Assembly: GCA_030446945.1 (NCBI GenBank)
Contig: JAUJMI010000238.1
Span: 1-6,090 of the forward strand
Source: Longimicrobium sp.
GTDB lineage: Bacteria > Gemmatimonadota > Gemmatimonadetes > Longimicrobiales > Longimicrobiaceae
Direction: 5' to 3'
Length of the DNA stretch: 6,090 nucleotides
The notes beneath the pieces are model-generated. The model saw only the letters and a list, made by a program, of their open reading frames with translations. It was not told the DNA's origin and searched no databases. The position numbers and the translations under genes are program-made. Positions 1-5,644 of this stretch are shown one piece after another; position 1 is the stretch's first letter; every line of letters begins with the position of its first letter.

Positions 1-237
1 CCTGGTCGCCGGGTTTGTGGGGGGGGGGCAGCAGTCCCCTCCCCCCGACTCCCCCATCAACCCTGTGGTGCTCCCCATTACCCCCCCCCTGGGAGGGTGG
101 GGGGGGGCCCCCCGCGGCGGGGGGGCGGGGGGCGCCCCCCCCCCCGCCCGGACGCCGTGGCCGTGCCGGGCCCCGGCGGGCCCGCACGCGATTTCGGGGG
201 AATATAGTGCGTCCCCGGCGCCAGACAAGGCGCCTGC
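1..237. other. Non-coding, G/C homopolymer-rich intergenic stretch
   Basis: I see no credible gene here. Positions 17-150 are dominated by homopolymers: G10 at 19-28, C9 at 81-89, G9 at 99-107, G7 at 119-125, G6 at 127-132 and C11 at 135-145. The G-runs at 91-107 (GGG-A-GGG-T-G9) fit a canonical G-quadruplex pattern. The C9 and the following G9 could instead pair as a hairpin with a 9-base loop. Open frames across it translate to proline/glycine/arginine-rich low-complexity sequence without a domain, so I treat them as chance. A small AT-rich island at 201-208 breaks the pattern. Long homopolymers are also where sequencing and assembly are least reliable, so exact run lengths are doubtful. 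Confidence 0.6.
217..234 (-). terminator. Terminator-like hairpin after the small membrane protein gene
   Basis: A perfect 6-bp stem, GGCGCC at 217-222 and again at 229-234 (self-complementary arms), with a 6-base loop. It begins 3 bases after the stop codon of the minus-strand 56-residue gene. No T tract follows on the minus strand, so if it terminates transcription it is not a classic intrinsic terminator. It could simply stabilise the 3' end of the message. Confidence 0.35.
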
Positions 238-408
238 TCAGCTTCCCGCCGCGGGCACCGTCTCCGGCGTGGCCTGGCGGACGCGCACGTCTCCGCCGCC
301 CCCGCTCAGCAGGCTCCAGAGGGCCACGCCCAGCAGCAGCACCGCGAGCCCCCCGATCACCCAAGGCCACACGCTCCCGCCCGCCCGCTCCACGTCGATA
401 TCGGCCAC
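238..408 (-). CDS. Small single-pass membrane protein, 56 residues, unknown function
   Basis: Function not recognised. The 56-residue product starts at a GTG at 406-408, preceded on the minus strand by a GGGAGG ribosome binding site (413-418) with a 4-base gap. A short polar, acidic N-terminus (residues 1-8) is followed by a Gly/Ser/Trp-containing stretch. A clear hydrophobic segment (about residues 13-35, with WPWVIGG, LAVLLLG and ALWSLL) would span the inner membrane once. A glycine run (36-39) leads into a short Arg-containing polar tail ending in AAGS. The longer open frame reading in from inside the glycosyltransferase gene is antisense to it and has no comparable start signal, so I use the GTG. 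The gene is divergent from the glycosyltransferase, and a hairpin follows its stop. It resembles the small DUF-type membrane proteins common next to envelope genes. Real gene: fairly likely; role: unknown. Confidence 0.62.
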   Translation of the reverse strand: MADIDVERAGGSVWPWVIGGLAVLLLGVALWSLLSGGGGDVRVRQATPETVPAAGS

Positions 409-495
409 GTTGCCTCCCTGGTTTGCGCCCGTCGCACGCCCCTTGGGTAGCAAGCTCCGCGCCCGTGCCGGCTGGCCGCGCCGCCGCGCCCGCGC

Positions 496-501
496 TAGAC
501 T
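496..501 (+). promoter_or_regulatory. Possible -10 element for the glycosyltransferase
   Basis: TAGACT lies 36 bases before the glycosyltransferase start and would give a leader of about 30 bases. There is no convincing -35 hexamer at a 16-18 base spacing (best is TGGCCG, a poor match). It is supported mainly by its position and by being one of few AT-containing hexamers in this stretch. Confidence 0.25.
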
Positions 502-537
502 CACCGCCGCCGTGCGTGTGAACCCTCCCGGAGCGCG

Positions 538-1692
538 ATGGACATCCTTCTCTTCTGGCTCTCCGCCTTCACCGCGGTCACCTTCCTCCTGGTGGCGGCC
601 GAGCTGGCGCGCGGGCGCGGGAAGCTGCGCCACCTCGCGGCGGTGGAGCCACTCCTGCGAGCCGAGCTCCCGCTGGTCTCGGTGGTGGTGGCCGCCCGCG
701 ACGAGGAGCGCAACGTGGAGGAGGCGATGGGCTCCATCCTGGCGCAGGACCTCGCGCGGATGGAGCTGGTGGTGGTTGACGACCGCTCCGCCGACCGCAC
801 CGGCGAGATCCTGGACCGCCTGGCCGCCGCCGATCCGCGCCTGCGCGTGGTGCACGTCCGCGAGCTCCCCGCCGGCTGGCTGGGGAAGAACCACGCCCTG
901 GACCTCGGCGCCGCGGAGGCGCGCGGCGAGCTGATCCTCTTCACCGACGCGGACGTCGTGATGGCGCCGCAGACGGTGCGCCTCGCGGCGACCTACATGG
1001 TGCGCGAGCGGCTGGATCACCTGACGATGGCACCGCGTATCGTCATGCCCGGATTCCTGCTGCAGGCGTTCGGCGTGCTGTTCGGGATCTGCTTCCTCCT
1101 CTTCTCGCGCCCGTGGAAGGCGCGCGACCCCCGCTCGCCCAGCCACATCGGGATCGGCGCCTTCAACCTGGTGCGCGCGTCGTCGTACCGGCGCATCGGC
1201 ACCCACCGCGCCATTGCCATGCGCCCGGACGACGACATGAAGCTGGGGAAGCTGATGAAGAAGAACGGGCAGCGGCAGGACTTCCTGGTGGCGGTGAGCC
1301 ACGTCTCGGTGGAGTGGTACCGCAGCATCCCCGAGGCGGTGCGGGGCCTGCGGAAGAACGGCTTCGCGGGGCTGGACTACCGGGTTTCCATGGTGGTCCT
1401 CGCCACGCTGACGCAGCTGGCGTTCTTCATCTTCCCCTTCATCGCGCTCTTCCTGACCACGGGCCCCACGCGCCTCCTCTACGCCTTCTCCGTCGCGATG
1501 ATCCTGGGGCTCTTCGGCGGCGCCGCGCGCGAGCAGCGGGCCCCCATCTGGGGCGGCATCGCGGTCCCCCTCGCCAGCCTCCTCTTCATCGCCATCGTCT
1601 GGAACGCCACCCTCTACGCCCTGGTCCACCGCGGCATCGAGTGGCGCGGCACGCACTACCCGCTCGACGAGCTGCGCGCGAACCGAGTCTGA
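538..1692 (+). CDS. Membrane-anchored family 2 glycosyltransferase (HpnB/CrtQ/GT21-like)
   Basis: A 384-residue processive-type or lipid-directed glycosyltransferase, likely at the inner membrane with a cytoplasmic catalytic domain using a nucleotide sugar. Residues 4-22 form an N-terminal membrane anchor. The GT-A domain follows: VSVVVAARDEERNV (47-60), VVVDDRS (78-84; D81/D82 bind nucleotide), PAGWLGKNHAL (111-121, typical of HpnB, CrtQ and ceramide glucosyltransferase-like enzymes), FTDADV (135-140; metal-binding DxD) and RPDDDMKLG (229-237; probable catalytic acid region). Where relatives have Q/RxxRW, this protein has LRKNGF (271-276). Three or so further membrane segments lie at about 286-306, 313-328 and 337-362, before a C-terminal WRGTHYPL motif. 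The start has GGAG at 530-533, 4 bases upstream. The acceptor cannot be read from sequence. The nearby ceramide-type genes make a lipid acceptor attractive, but a separate promoter region lies between. Hopanoid or carotenoid glycosylation are alternatives. Confidence 0.85.
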   Translation: MDILLFWLSAFTAVTFLLVAAELARGRGKLRHLAAVEPLLRAELPLVSVVVAARDEERNVEEAMGSILAQDLARMELVVVDDRSADRTGEILDRLAAADPRLRVVHVRELPAGWLGKNHALDLGAAEARGELILFTDADVVMAPQTVRLAATYMVRERLDHLTMAPRIVMPGFLLQAFGVLFGICFLLFSRPWKARDPRSPSHIGIGAFNLVRASSYRRIGTHRAIAMRPDDDMKLGKLMKKNGQRQDFLVAVSHVSVEWYRSIPEAVRGLRKNGFAGLDYRVSMVVLATLTQLAFFIFPFIALFLTTGPTRLLYAFSVAMILGLFGGAAREQRAPIWGGIAVPLASLLFIAIVWNATLYALVHRGIEWRGTHYPLDELRANRV

Positions 1693-1701
1693 CGAAAACC
1701 A

Positions 1702-1787
1702 TCACACAAAGGGCGCCAAGGGGAACAGCAATGCACCGGGAAACCCTTTTTGCTTGTTCTCTCCGTACCCTCTGTGTCTCCGTGTGA
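1702..1787. repeat. Imperfect inverted repeat with TCACAC/GTGTGA ends
   Basis: This 86-base element begins 9 bases after the glycosyltransferase stop. Its ends are TCACAC (1702-1707) and GTGTGA (1782-1787). Inside, GAACAGCAA pairs with TTGCTTGTTC across one bulged base, and G-U pairs extend that stem. A T5 run (1747-1751) lies in the centre. The right arm reads CTCTGTGTCTCCGTGTGA, a motif I recall as recurrent in intergenic regions of several high-GC bacteria. It looks like a dispersed foldable repeat (REP- or MITE-like) and may also end the glycosyltransferase transcript. It contains no coding sequence. Confidence 0.55.
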
Positions 1788-1801
1788 GGCCCGTCTTCCC
1801 G

Positions 1802-1830
1802 TTGACTTTCGCGCACGGCTCCCCTAGCTT
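1802..1830 (+). promoter_or_regulatory. Probable sigma-70-type promoter of the ceramide-type operon
   Basis: TTGACT (1802-1807, five of six matches to the -35 consensus) is separated by exactly 17 bases from TAGCTT (1825-1830, three of six matches to the -10 consensus). Transcription would begin near 1837, leaving a leader of about 115 bases before the dehydrogenase ATG. It is the best promoter candidate in the window and points into the hairpins that follow. Confidence 0.55.
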
Positions 1831-1856
1831 GCAGGCTTGCCGACCGACGGCCAGCG

Positions 1857-1890
1857 AGAGGATCTGGGCGTGAATGCCCGATCCTCTTTT
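1857..1890 (+). terminator. Leader terminator-like hairpin with T tract (possible attenuator)
   Basis: AGAGGATC (1857-1864) pairs fully with GATCCTCT (1880-1887). A bulged T at 1865 is followed by GGGC pairing with GCCC around a 6-base loop (1870-1875). The 12-bp stem runs into TTTTGTT (from 1887). This is a good intrinsic terminator shape, yet it sits about 20 bases after the predicted transcription start and before the first operon gene. It could therefore stop transcription early (attenuation), release a short RNA of about 55 bases, or terminate read-through from the glycosyltransferase. No known riboswitch class is recognisable. Confidence 0.55.
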
Positions 1891-1901
1891 GTTATGCCCA
1901 T

Positions 1902-1925
1902 GGCCGAAATCGTTGCGTTTCGGCC
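1902..1925 (+). promoter_or_regulatory. Second leader hairpin, 8-bp perfect stem
   Basis: GGCCGAAA (1902-1909) pairs perfectly with TTTCGGCC (1918-1925) around an 8-base loop. It follows the T-tract hairpin by about 11 bases and ends 28 bases before the dehydrogenase ATG. It could be an RNA structure affecting translation or stability, or, as DNA, an operator for a dimeric regulator. The upstream CGGCC at 1848-1852 could pair with its left arm, an alternative fold that would enclose the first hairpin. Confidence 0.45.
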
Positions 1926-1953
1926 GGCGTGCGCGCATCTTCACCGGTCATCC

Positions 1954-2925
1954 ATGAGCCGAACCGCGCTGATCACGGGGGCCACCGGCTTCGTGGGCGG
2001 GCACCTGGCCGCGCACCTCGTGCAGCAGGGGTGGAAGGTCCGCGCACTGGTCCGACCCACCAGCGACACCGCGGCCCTGCGCGCCCTGGGCGCCGAGCTC
2101 GCCGCCGGCGACCTGGAGGCCACGGACGCCATCGCGGCGGCCGCGGGCGGGGCCGACACGGTCTTCCACCTGGCCGGCGCCACCACGGCCCCCTCCGAGG
2201 CGGCGTTCCGCCGCGCCAACACCGACGGGACCCGAAACGTGGTCACCGGGGTATTGCGGGCTGGTGCGAAGCCGCGGCGCCTGGTGTACGCAAGCTCGTA
2301 TGCCGCGTGCGGGCCCGCGGTGGACGGCCGCCCCCGCCGCATGGACGAAACGCCTGCGCCCATATCCGCGTACGGGCGCAGCAAACTGGCCGGCGAGGCC
2401 GAAGCCCGCGCGGCGCAGGGGCAGGGGGTGGAGGTCGTGGTGCTGCGAGTACCCGCCGTGTACGGTCCGGGCGACCGTGCCTCCTTTCTCCCCCTCTTCA
2501 AGCTGGTGAAGCGACGCCTGGCTCCGCTCCCAGCGGGGGCGGCCCGGCGCGCCCAGCTTGTGTACGTGGCGGACCTGGTGCGCGCCATCGCCCGCGCCGC
2601 CGACGCCGCCCCGGGGACCTACGCCGTGGCGGGGCCGCGCGCCCACCCCTTCCGCGAGCTGCTGGACGGGATCGGCGCGGCGCTGGACACCACTCCGCTG
2701 CGCATCCCCATCCCTCCCGCACTCTTCCGCGCGGCGGGGACGCTGGCGGGGCGCTGGGGCGGGGCGGGGGTGTTCAACCGCGAAAAGGCGGAGGAGGTGC
2801 TGGCGGAGGCGTGGGAGTGCGACCTCTCCGGCTCCGAAGCTCTCCTCTCGGCCAACGAAGCGATGCCGCTGGGCCCGGGTCTGGCCGAGACGGCCCGGTG
2901 GTACCGAACTCAGGGATGGCTTTGA
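1954..2925 (+). CDS. NAD(P)-dependent extended short-chain dehydrogenase, candidate ceramide reductase
   Basis: A 323-residue extended SDR of the epimerase/3-beta-HSD/dihydroflavonol reductase-like group. The cofactor loop TGATGFVG (residues 8-15) fits TGxxGxxG. FHLAG (71-75) is the conserved segment after the third strand. VYASS (111-115) supplies the catalytic Ser, and YGRSK (140-144) is the YxxxK active site. The C-terminal half has RVPAVYGPGD (165-174), the NREKAEE segment (275-281) and the closing ARWYRTQGWL, all usual for this group. ATG 1954 is chosen because the Rossmann fold starts at once after it. The same frame is open back to a TTG at 1837, but that extension crosses both leader hairpins. 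No clear Shine-Dalgarno precedes the ATG. The gene is first in an operon with a serine palmitoyltransferase and a GNAT protein. In Caulobacter an SDR of this type (CerR) reduces the keto group after N-acylation, so a CerR or 3-ketosphinganine reductase role is inferred. A sugar or sterol-like substrate cannot be excluded. Confidence 0.88.
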   Translation: MSRTALITGATGFVGGHLAAHLVQQGWKVRALVRPTSDTAALRALGAELAAGDLEATDAIAAAAGGADTVFHLAGATTAPSEAAFRRANTDGTRNVVTGVLRAGAKPRRLVYASSYAACGPAVDGRPRRMDETPAPISAYGRSKLAGEAEARAAQGQGVEVVVLRVPAVYGPGDRASFLPLFKLVKRRLAPLPAGAARRAQLVYVADLVRAIARAADAAPGTYAVAGPRAHPFRELLDGIGAALDTTPLRIPIPPALFRAAGTLAGRWGGAGVFNREKAEEVLAEAWECDLSGSEALLSANEAMPLGPGLAETARWYRTQGWL

Positions 2926-4139
2926 TGGCGACTGTGGCGACGACCTCGCGGCGCATGGCGGACCTCTTCGACAAGTGCAGCCGCTACACCGCGGCGCGCG
3001 AGATGATGGGGCGCGGCCTCTATCCGTATTTCCAGGCCATCGAGGCCTCGGAAGACACGGAGGTGGTGATCCGCGGCGAGCGCAAGGTCATGGTGGGCTC
3101 CAACAACTACCTGGGGCTGACCCACGAGCCGTACGTGCTGGAGCGCGCGCGCGAGGCACTCTACCGCTACGGCACGGGGTGCACGGGGAGCCGCTTCCTG
3201 AATGGCACCCTGGACCTGCACGAGGAGCTGGAGCACCGACTGGCCGCCCTCATGGGCGCCGAGGCGGCGATCGTCTTCAGCACCGGCTACCAGACCAACC
3301 TGGGCGTCATCTCGGCGCTGGTGACGCGCGGCAGCGTGGTGGTGCAGGACCGGCTCAACCACGCCTCGCTTGTGGACGGGGCGCAGCTCGCCGCCGGCGA
3401 CCTGGTGCGCTACCCGCACGGCGACATGAAGGGGCTGCGCCGCGTGCTGGAGCGCAACGCGGGCGCCAACGGCGCGCTGGTGGTGACGGACGGCGTCTTC
3501 TCCATGGAAGGGAACATCGTCAACCTTCCCGCCGTGGCCGAGGTGGCGGAGGAGTTCGGGGCGCGGCTGATGGTGGACGACGCGCACTCGGTGGGAGTGC
3601 TGGGGCCCAACGGCGGCGGCACGGCGGAGCACTTCGGGATGCAGGATCGGGTGGATCTCACCATGGTCACCTTCTCCAAGTCGTTCGCCTCCATCGGCGG
3701 CGCGGTGGCGGGGCCGGAGAACGTCATCCACTACCTGCGCCACCACGCGCGCCCGCTGATCTTCAGCGCCAGCATGCCGCCCTCCGCGGTGGCCACGGTG
3801 CTGGCCTGCCTGGACGTGATGGCCCGCGAGCCCGAGCGGCGTGCCCGCCTGTGGGAGAACGCGGACTACCTGCGCAGCGGCCTGCAGTCGTTGGGCTTCG
3901 ACACCGCGACCTCGGAGACGCCGATCATCCCGGTGGCCTCGGGGAACATCGAGTCGACCTTCGTCTTCTGGCGCGCGCTGTTCGACGCCGGGGTCTTCAC
4001 CAACCCGGTGCTCCCCCCCGCCGTGCCCGAGCACTCGTGCCGGCTGCGCACCTCGGTGATGGCGACGCACACCACCGACCAGCTGGACTTCGTGCTGGAC
4101 GCCTTCGCGCGCGTGGGGCGCCAGCTCGGGCTCCGCTGA
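2925..4139 (+). CDS. spt: Serine palmitoyltransferase (PLP-dependent alpha-oxoamine synthase)
   Basis: A cytosolic or membrane-associated PLP enzyme of fold type I that condenses L-serine with a long-chain acyl thioester to 3-ketosphinganine, the committed step of sphingolipid synthesis. Its 404 residues match the usual length of about 400. SNNYLGL (59-65) and SRFLNGTLDLHEELE (89-103) are typical. NHAS (145-148) carries the His that stacks on PLP. VDDAHSVG (217-224) includes D218 for the pyridine nitrogen and H221. TFSKSFASIGG (249-259) holds the Schiff-base lysine K252. FTNPVLPPAVP (358-368) and LRTSVMATHT (374-383, with R375 likely binding the substrate carboxylate) complete it. GLYPYFQAIE and the C-terminal motifs closely resemble Bacteroidota serine palmitoyltransferases as I remember them, more than BioF or Kbl. 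The ATG overlaps the previous stop by one base (TGATG), with AGGG 9 bases upstream, which implies translational coupling. ATG 2916 and 2955 are alternatives. Confidence 0.93.
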   Translation: MATVATTSRRMADLFDKCSRYTAAREMMGRGLYPYFQAIEASEDTEVVIRGERKVMVGSNNYLGLTHEPYVLERAREALYRYGTGCTGSRFLNGTLDLHEELEHRLAALMGAEAAIVFSTGYQTNLGVISALVTRGSVVVQDRLNHASLVDGAQLAAGDLVRYPHGDMKGLRRVLERNAGANGALVVTDGVFSMEGNIVNLPAVAEVAEEFGARLMVDDAHSVGVLGPNGGGTAEHFGMQDRVDLTMVTFSKSFASIGGAVAGPENVIHYLRHHARPLIFSASMPPSAVATVLACLDVMAREPERRARLWENADYLRSGLQSLGFDTATSETPIIPVASGNIESTFVFWRALFDAGVFTNPVLPPAVPEHSCRLRTSVMATHTTDQLDFVLDAFARVGRQLGLR

Positions 4140-4154
4140 AGGCGGTCGATCGCC

Positions 4155-5312
4155 ATGACGGCCGCCGTCTCCGCCGCTTCGTCCACCGCCCTGCGGGTCC
4201 GTGAGGTCCCGCGGGGCGAGTCGCTTCGCCCCTTCATCGACTTCGCCTGGACCGCGAATGCCGGCGACCCCCACTGGGTGCCGCCGTTGCGCGTCGCCCT
4301 GGAGCCGGCGCTGGACCGCGCCAGACACCCCTTCCACCAGCACGCCGACGTCGCCTATTTCGTCGCCGAGCGCGGCGCGGAGACGGTCGGGCGCATCGCG
4401 GCCATCGTCAACCACCGCCACAACGAGTTCCACGAGGACCGCGCAGGCTTCTTCGGCCTCTTCGAATCGGTGGACGATCCCCGCGTGGCGCGCGTGCTCG
4501 CCGACGCGGCCGCGGGGTGGCTCAAGGCGCGCGGGATGGACACCATGCGCGGCCCCGTGAACCTCTCCACCAACGAGGAGATCTCCTCGCCCGGAGTGCT
4601 GGTGGAGGGCTTCGGCACGCCGCCCACGGTCGCGATGTCGCACAACCCGCCCTACTACGCCGCGCTGCTGGAGGGGGCGGGGCTGGAGAAGGCAAAGGAC
4701 CTGCTCGCCTACTGGATCGGCAGCCCCATCCCGCCGGAGCGGCTGGTGCGCGGGGTGGAGCGGATGACGCGGCGCGAAGGGGTCACCCTGCGCCCGATGA
4801 ACATGCGCCGCCTCCAGGAAGAGGTGGCGGTCATGCAGGAGATCTACAACTCCGCGTGGGCGCGCAACTGGGGGTTCGTCCCCATGACGCCGGAGGAGTT
4901 CGCTTACATGGCCAAGGACCTGAAGTCCGTCGTGGATCCCGACCTCTGCATCGTCGCGGAGAAGGACGGCGTTCCGGTGGGCTTCGCCATCTCGCTGCCC
5001 AACCTGAACGAGGCGATCCGGCACATCCCCGACGGCAAGCTCTTCCCCTTCGGCTTCCTCAAGTTCCTCTGGCACAAGCGCAAGATCGCCTCCGTGCGCA
5101 TCATGACGCTGGGCCTGCGTCCCGAGTACCAGAAGTCTTCCGGGATCGGCGCCGCGATGTACCTGCGCACGTTCCAGGTGGCGGGGGAGCGCGGTTACAT
5201 GCAGGGCGAGGCGTCGTGGATCCTGGAGGACAACTTCCTGATGCGGCGGGCGCTGGAGAAGGTGGGGTTCGAGCACTACAAGACGTACCGGGTGTACGAG
5301 CGGGGGTTGTAG
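4155..5312 (+). CDS. Tandem GNAT-fold N-acyltransferase, candidate bacterial ceramide synthase
   Basis: A 385-residue soluble protein of a widespread GNAT-like family. The N-terminal half carries DPHWVPPLR (38-46), HPFHQHADVAYFVA (58-71), VGRIAAIVN (78-86) and GFFGLFES (98-105). A central block has MRGPVNLSTNEE (131-142), LVEGFGTPP (149-157) and MSHNPPYYAALLE (161-173). The C-terminal half is a recognisable acetyltransferase domain. IVAEKDGVPVGFAISLPNLN (266-285) forms two strands, VRIMTLGLRPEYQ (314-326) leads into SSGIGAAMY (328-336), a variant of the Q/RxxGxG/A acyl-CoA loop, and ILEDNFLMRRALEKVGFE (356-373) is a typical motif B. It follows spt by 15 bases, with GAAGG (4138-4142) upstream. 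Caulobacter ceramide synthase (bCerS) is GNAT-related, so with spt and the dehydrogenase beside it, N-acylation of 3-ketosphinganine is a reasonable inference. The acyl donor (CoA or ACP) is not readable. Family assignment is firm; the ceramide role is not proven. Confidence 0.85.
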   Translation: MTAAVSAASSTALRVREVPRGESLRPFIDFAWTANAGDPHWVPPLRVALEPALDRARHPFHQHADVAYFVAERGAETVGRIAAIVNHRHNEFHEDRAGFFGLFESVDDPRVARVLADAAAGWLKARGMDTMRGPVNLSTNEEISSPGVLVEGFGTPPTVAMSHNPPYYAALLEGAGLEKAKDLLAYWIGSPIPPERLVRGVERMTRREGVTLRPMNMRRLQEEVAVMQEIYNSAWARNWGFVPMTPEEFAYMAKDLKSVVDPDLCIVAEKDGVPVGFAISLPNLNEAIRHIPDGKLFPFGFLKFLWHKRKIASVRIMTLGLRPEYQKSSGIGAAMYLRTFQVAGERGYMQGEASWILEDNFLMRRALEKVGFEHYKTYRVYERGL

Positions 5313-5334
5313 GGGGCGGGGGGATGATTCCTCA

Positions 5335-5356
5335 TGCGGCGTTTGAAACCGCTGCA
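5335..5356 (+). terminator. Hairpin after the acyltransferase gene
   Basis: TGCGGCG (5335-5341) pairs with CGCTGCA (5350-5356), including one G-U pair, around an 8-base loop. It sits 23 bases after the acyltransferase stop. There is no T tract, so it may protect the 3' end of the operon message or be part of the repeat cluster rather than terminate transcription. Confidence 0.3.
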
Positions 5357-5368
5357 ACACCGCGGGAA

Positions 5369-5479
5369 GCCTGCCTGCGCAGGCCCCGGTGGTCGGATTG
5401 GTGCGGGAGGTCGGGCCCGCGGCGGCTTCAACGGGGGCTGAAGCCCCCGGCTGGAACGGCGGGAAGGCGGCTAAAGCCG
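5369..5479. repeat. Cluster of short palindromic repeat units
   Basis: Three palindromes follow in 111 bases: GCCTGC-CTGC-GCAGGC (5369-5384), CGGGGGCT-GA-AGCCCCCG (5432-5449) and CGGCT-AA-AGCCG (5468-5479). The last two share the pattern GGCT-(two bases)-AGCC, and a GGCGGCTTCA at 5421-5430 echoes the same core. Phrases of the form GGGGGCTGAAGCCCCC and GGCTAAAGCC are, from memory, dispersed intergenic repeats in Acidobacteriota and Gemmatimonadota. Copy number elsewhere cannot be seen here. Confidence 0.5.
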
Positions 5480-5613
5480 GCTCGAGAAACGCGGCATGGG
5501 ACCCGGAGCGCGGCAGGCGGATTTTGTGCTGTGGTTGCCGCGAGTTCACTCGCCACGGCATGCCCCACCAAAGCAGGCCAGCTGCCCGGCTGCCCCACCC
5601 ACAGTGCCCGCGG

Positions 5614-5644
5614 AGGCACGGAGAACCGCGCGCTCTCCGTGCCT
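5614..5644. terminator. Strong 11-bp hairpin between convergent genes
   Basis: AGGCACGGAGA (5614-5624) pairs perfectly with TCTCCGTGCCT (5634-5644) around a 9-base loop. It is 22 bases past the stop codon of the minus-strand helix-turn-helix gene. Neither strand shows a T tract after it. Its position suits a bidirectional transcription barrier or an mRNA 3' stabiliser for that gene. Confidence 0.45.

Noticed and set aside
201..228. Minus-strand promoter TTGTCT-16-TATATT
   Set aside because: The spacing is acceptable, but the -35 overlaps the loop of a hairpin that ends the preceding gene, and no gene lies downstream within the window.
17..934. 305-residue plus-strand frame across the homopolymer region
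   Set aside because: The product is proline-, arginine- and tryptophan-rich without a domain, and it overlaps the well-supported glycosyltransferase in another frame.
409..1656. Upstream part of a 472-residue minus-strand open frame
   Set aside because: It is antisense to the glycosyltransferase and low in complexity. Only its final 56 residues have a start signal and a membrane segment, and those are annotated as a separate gene.
1837..1953. N-terminal extension of the dehydrogenase from a TTG codon
   Set aside because: The extra 39 residues have no Rossmann-fold content, run through both leader hairpins, and the family normally begins right before the TGxxGxxG loop.
1929..2924. Upstream extension of the Spt reading frame inside the dehydrogenase gene
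   Set aside because: The extension is Arg/Gly-rich shadow sequence. Spt-like sequence begins at about 2955, and ATG 2925 has both a ribosome site and stop/start coupling.
2925..4139. BioF (8-amino-7-oxononanoate synthase) or Kbl as identity of the PLP enzyme
   Set aside because: All share the fold, but GLYPYFQAIE, SRFLNGTLDLHEELE, FTNPVLPPAVP and MATHT match Spt signatures better, and no biotin or threonine catabolism gene is adjacent.
2910..5561. 883-residue open frame on the minus strand
   Set aside because: It is antisense to the spt and acyltransferase genes, is rich in His, Arg, Gly and Val with no domain, and is the usual mirror frame of high-GC genes.
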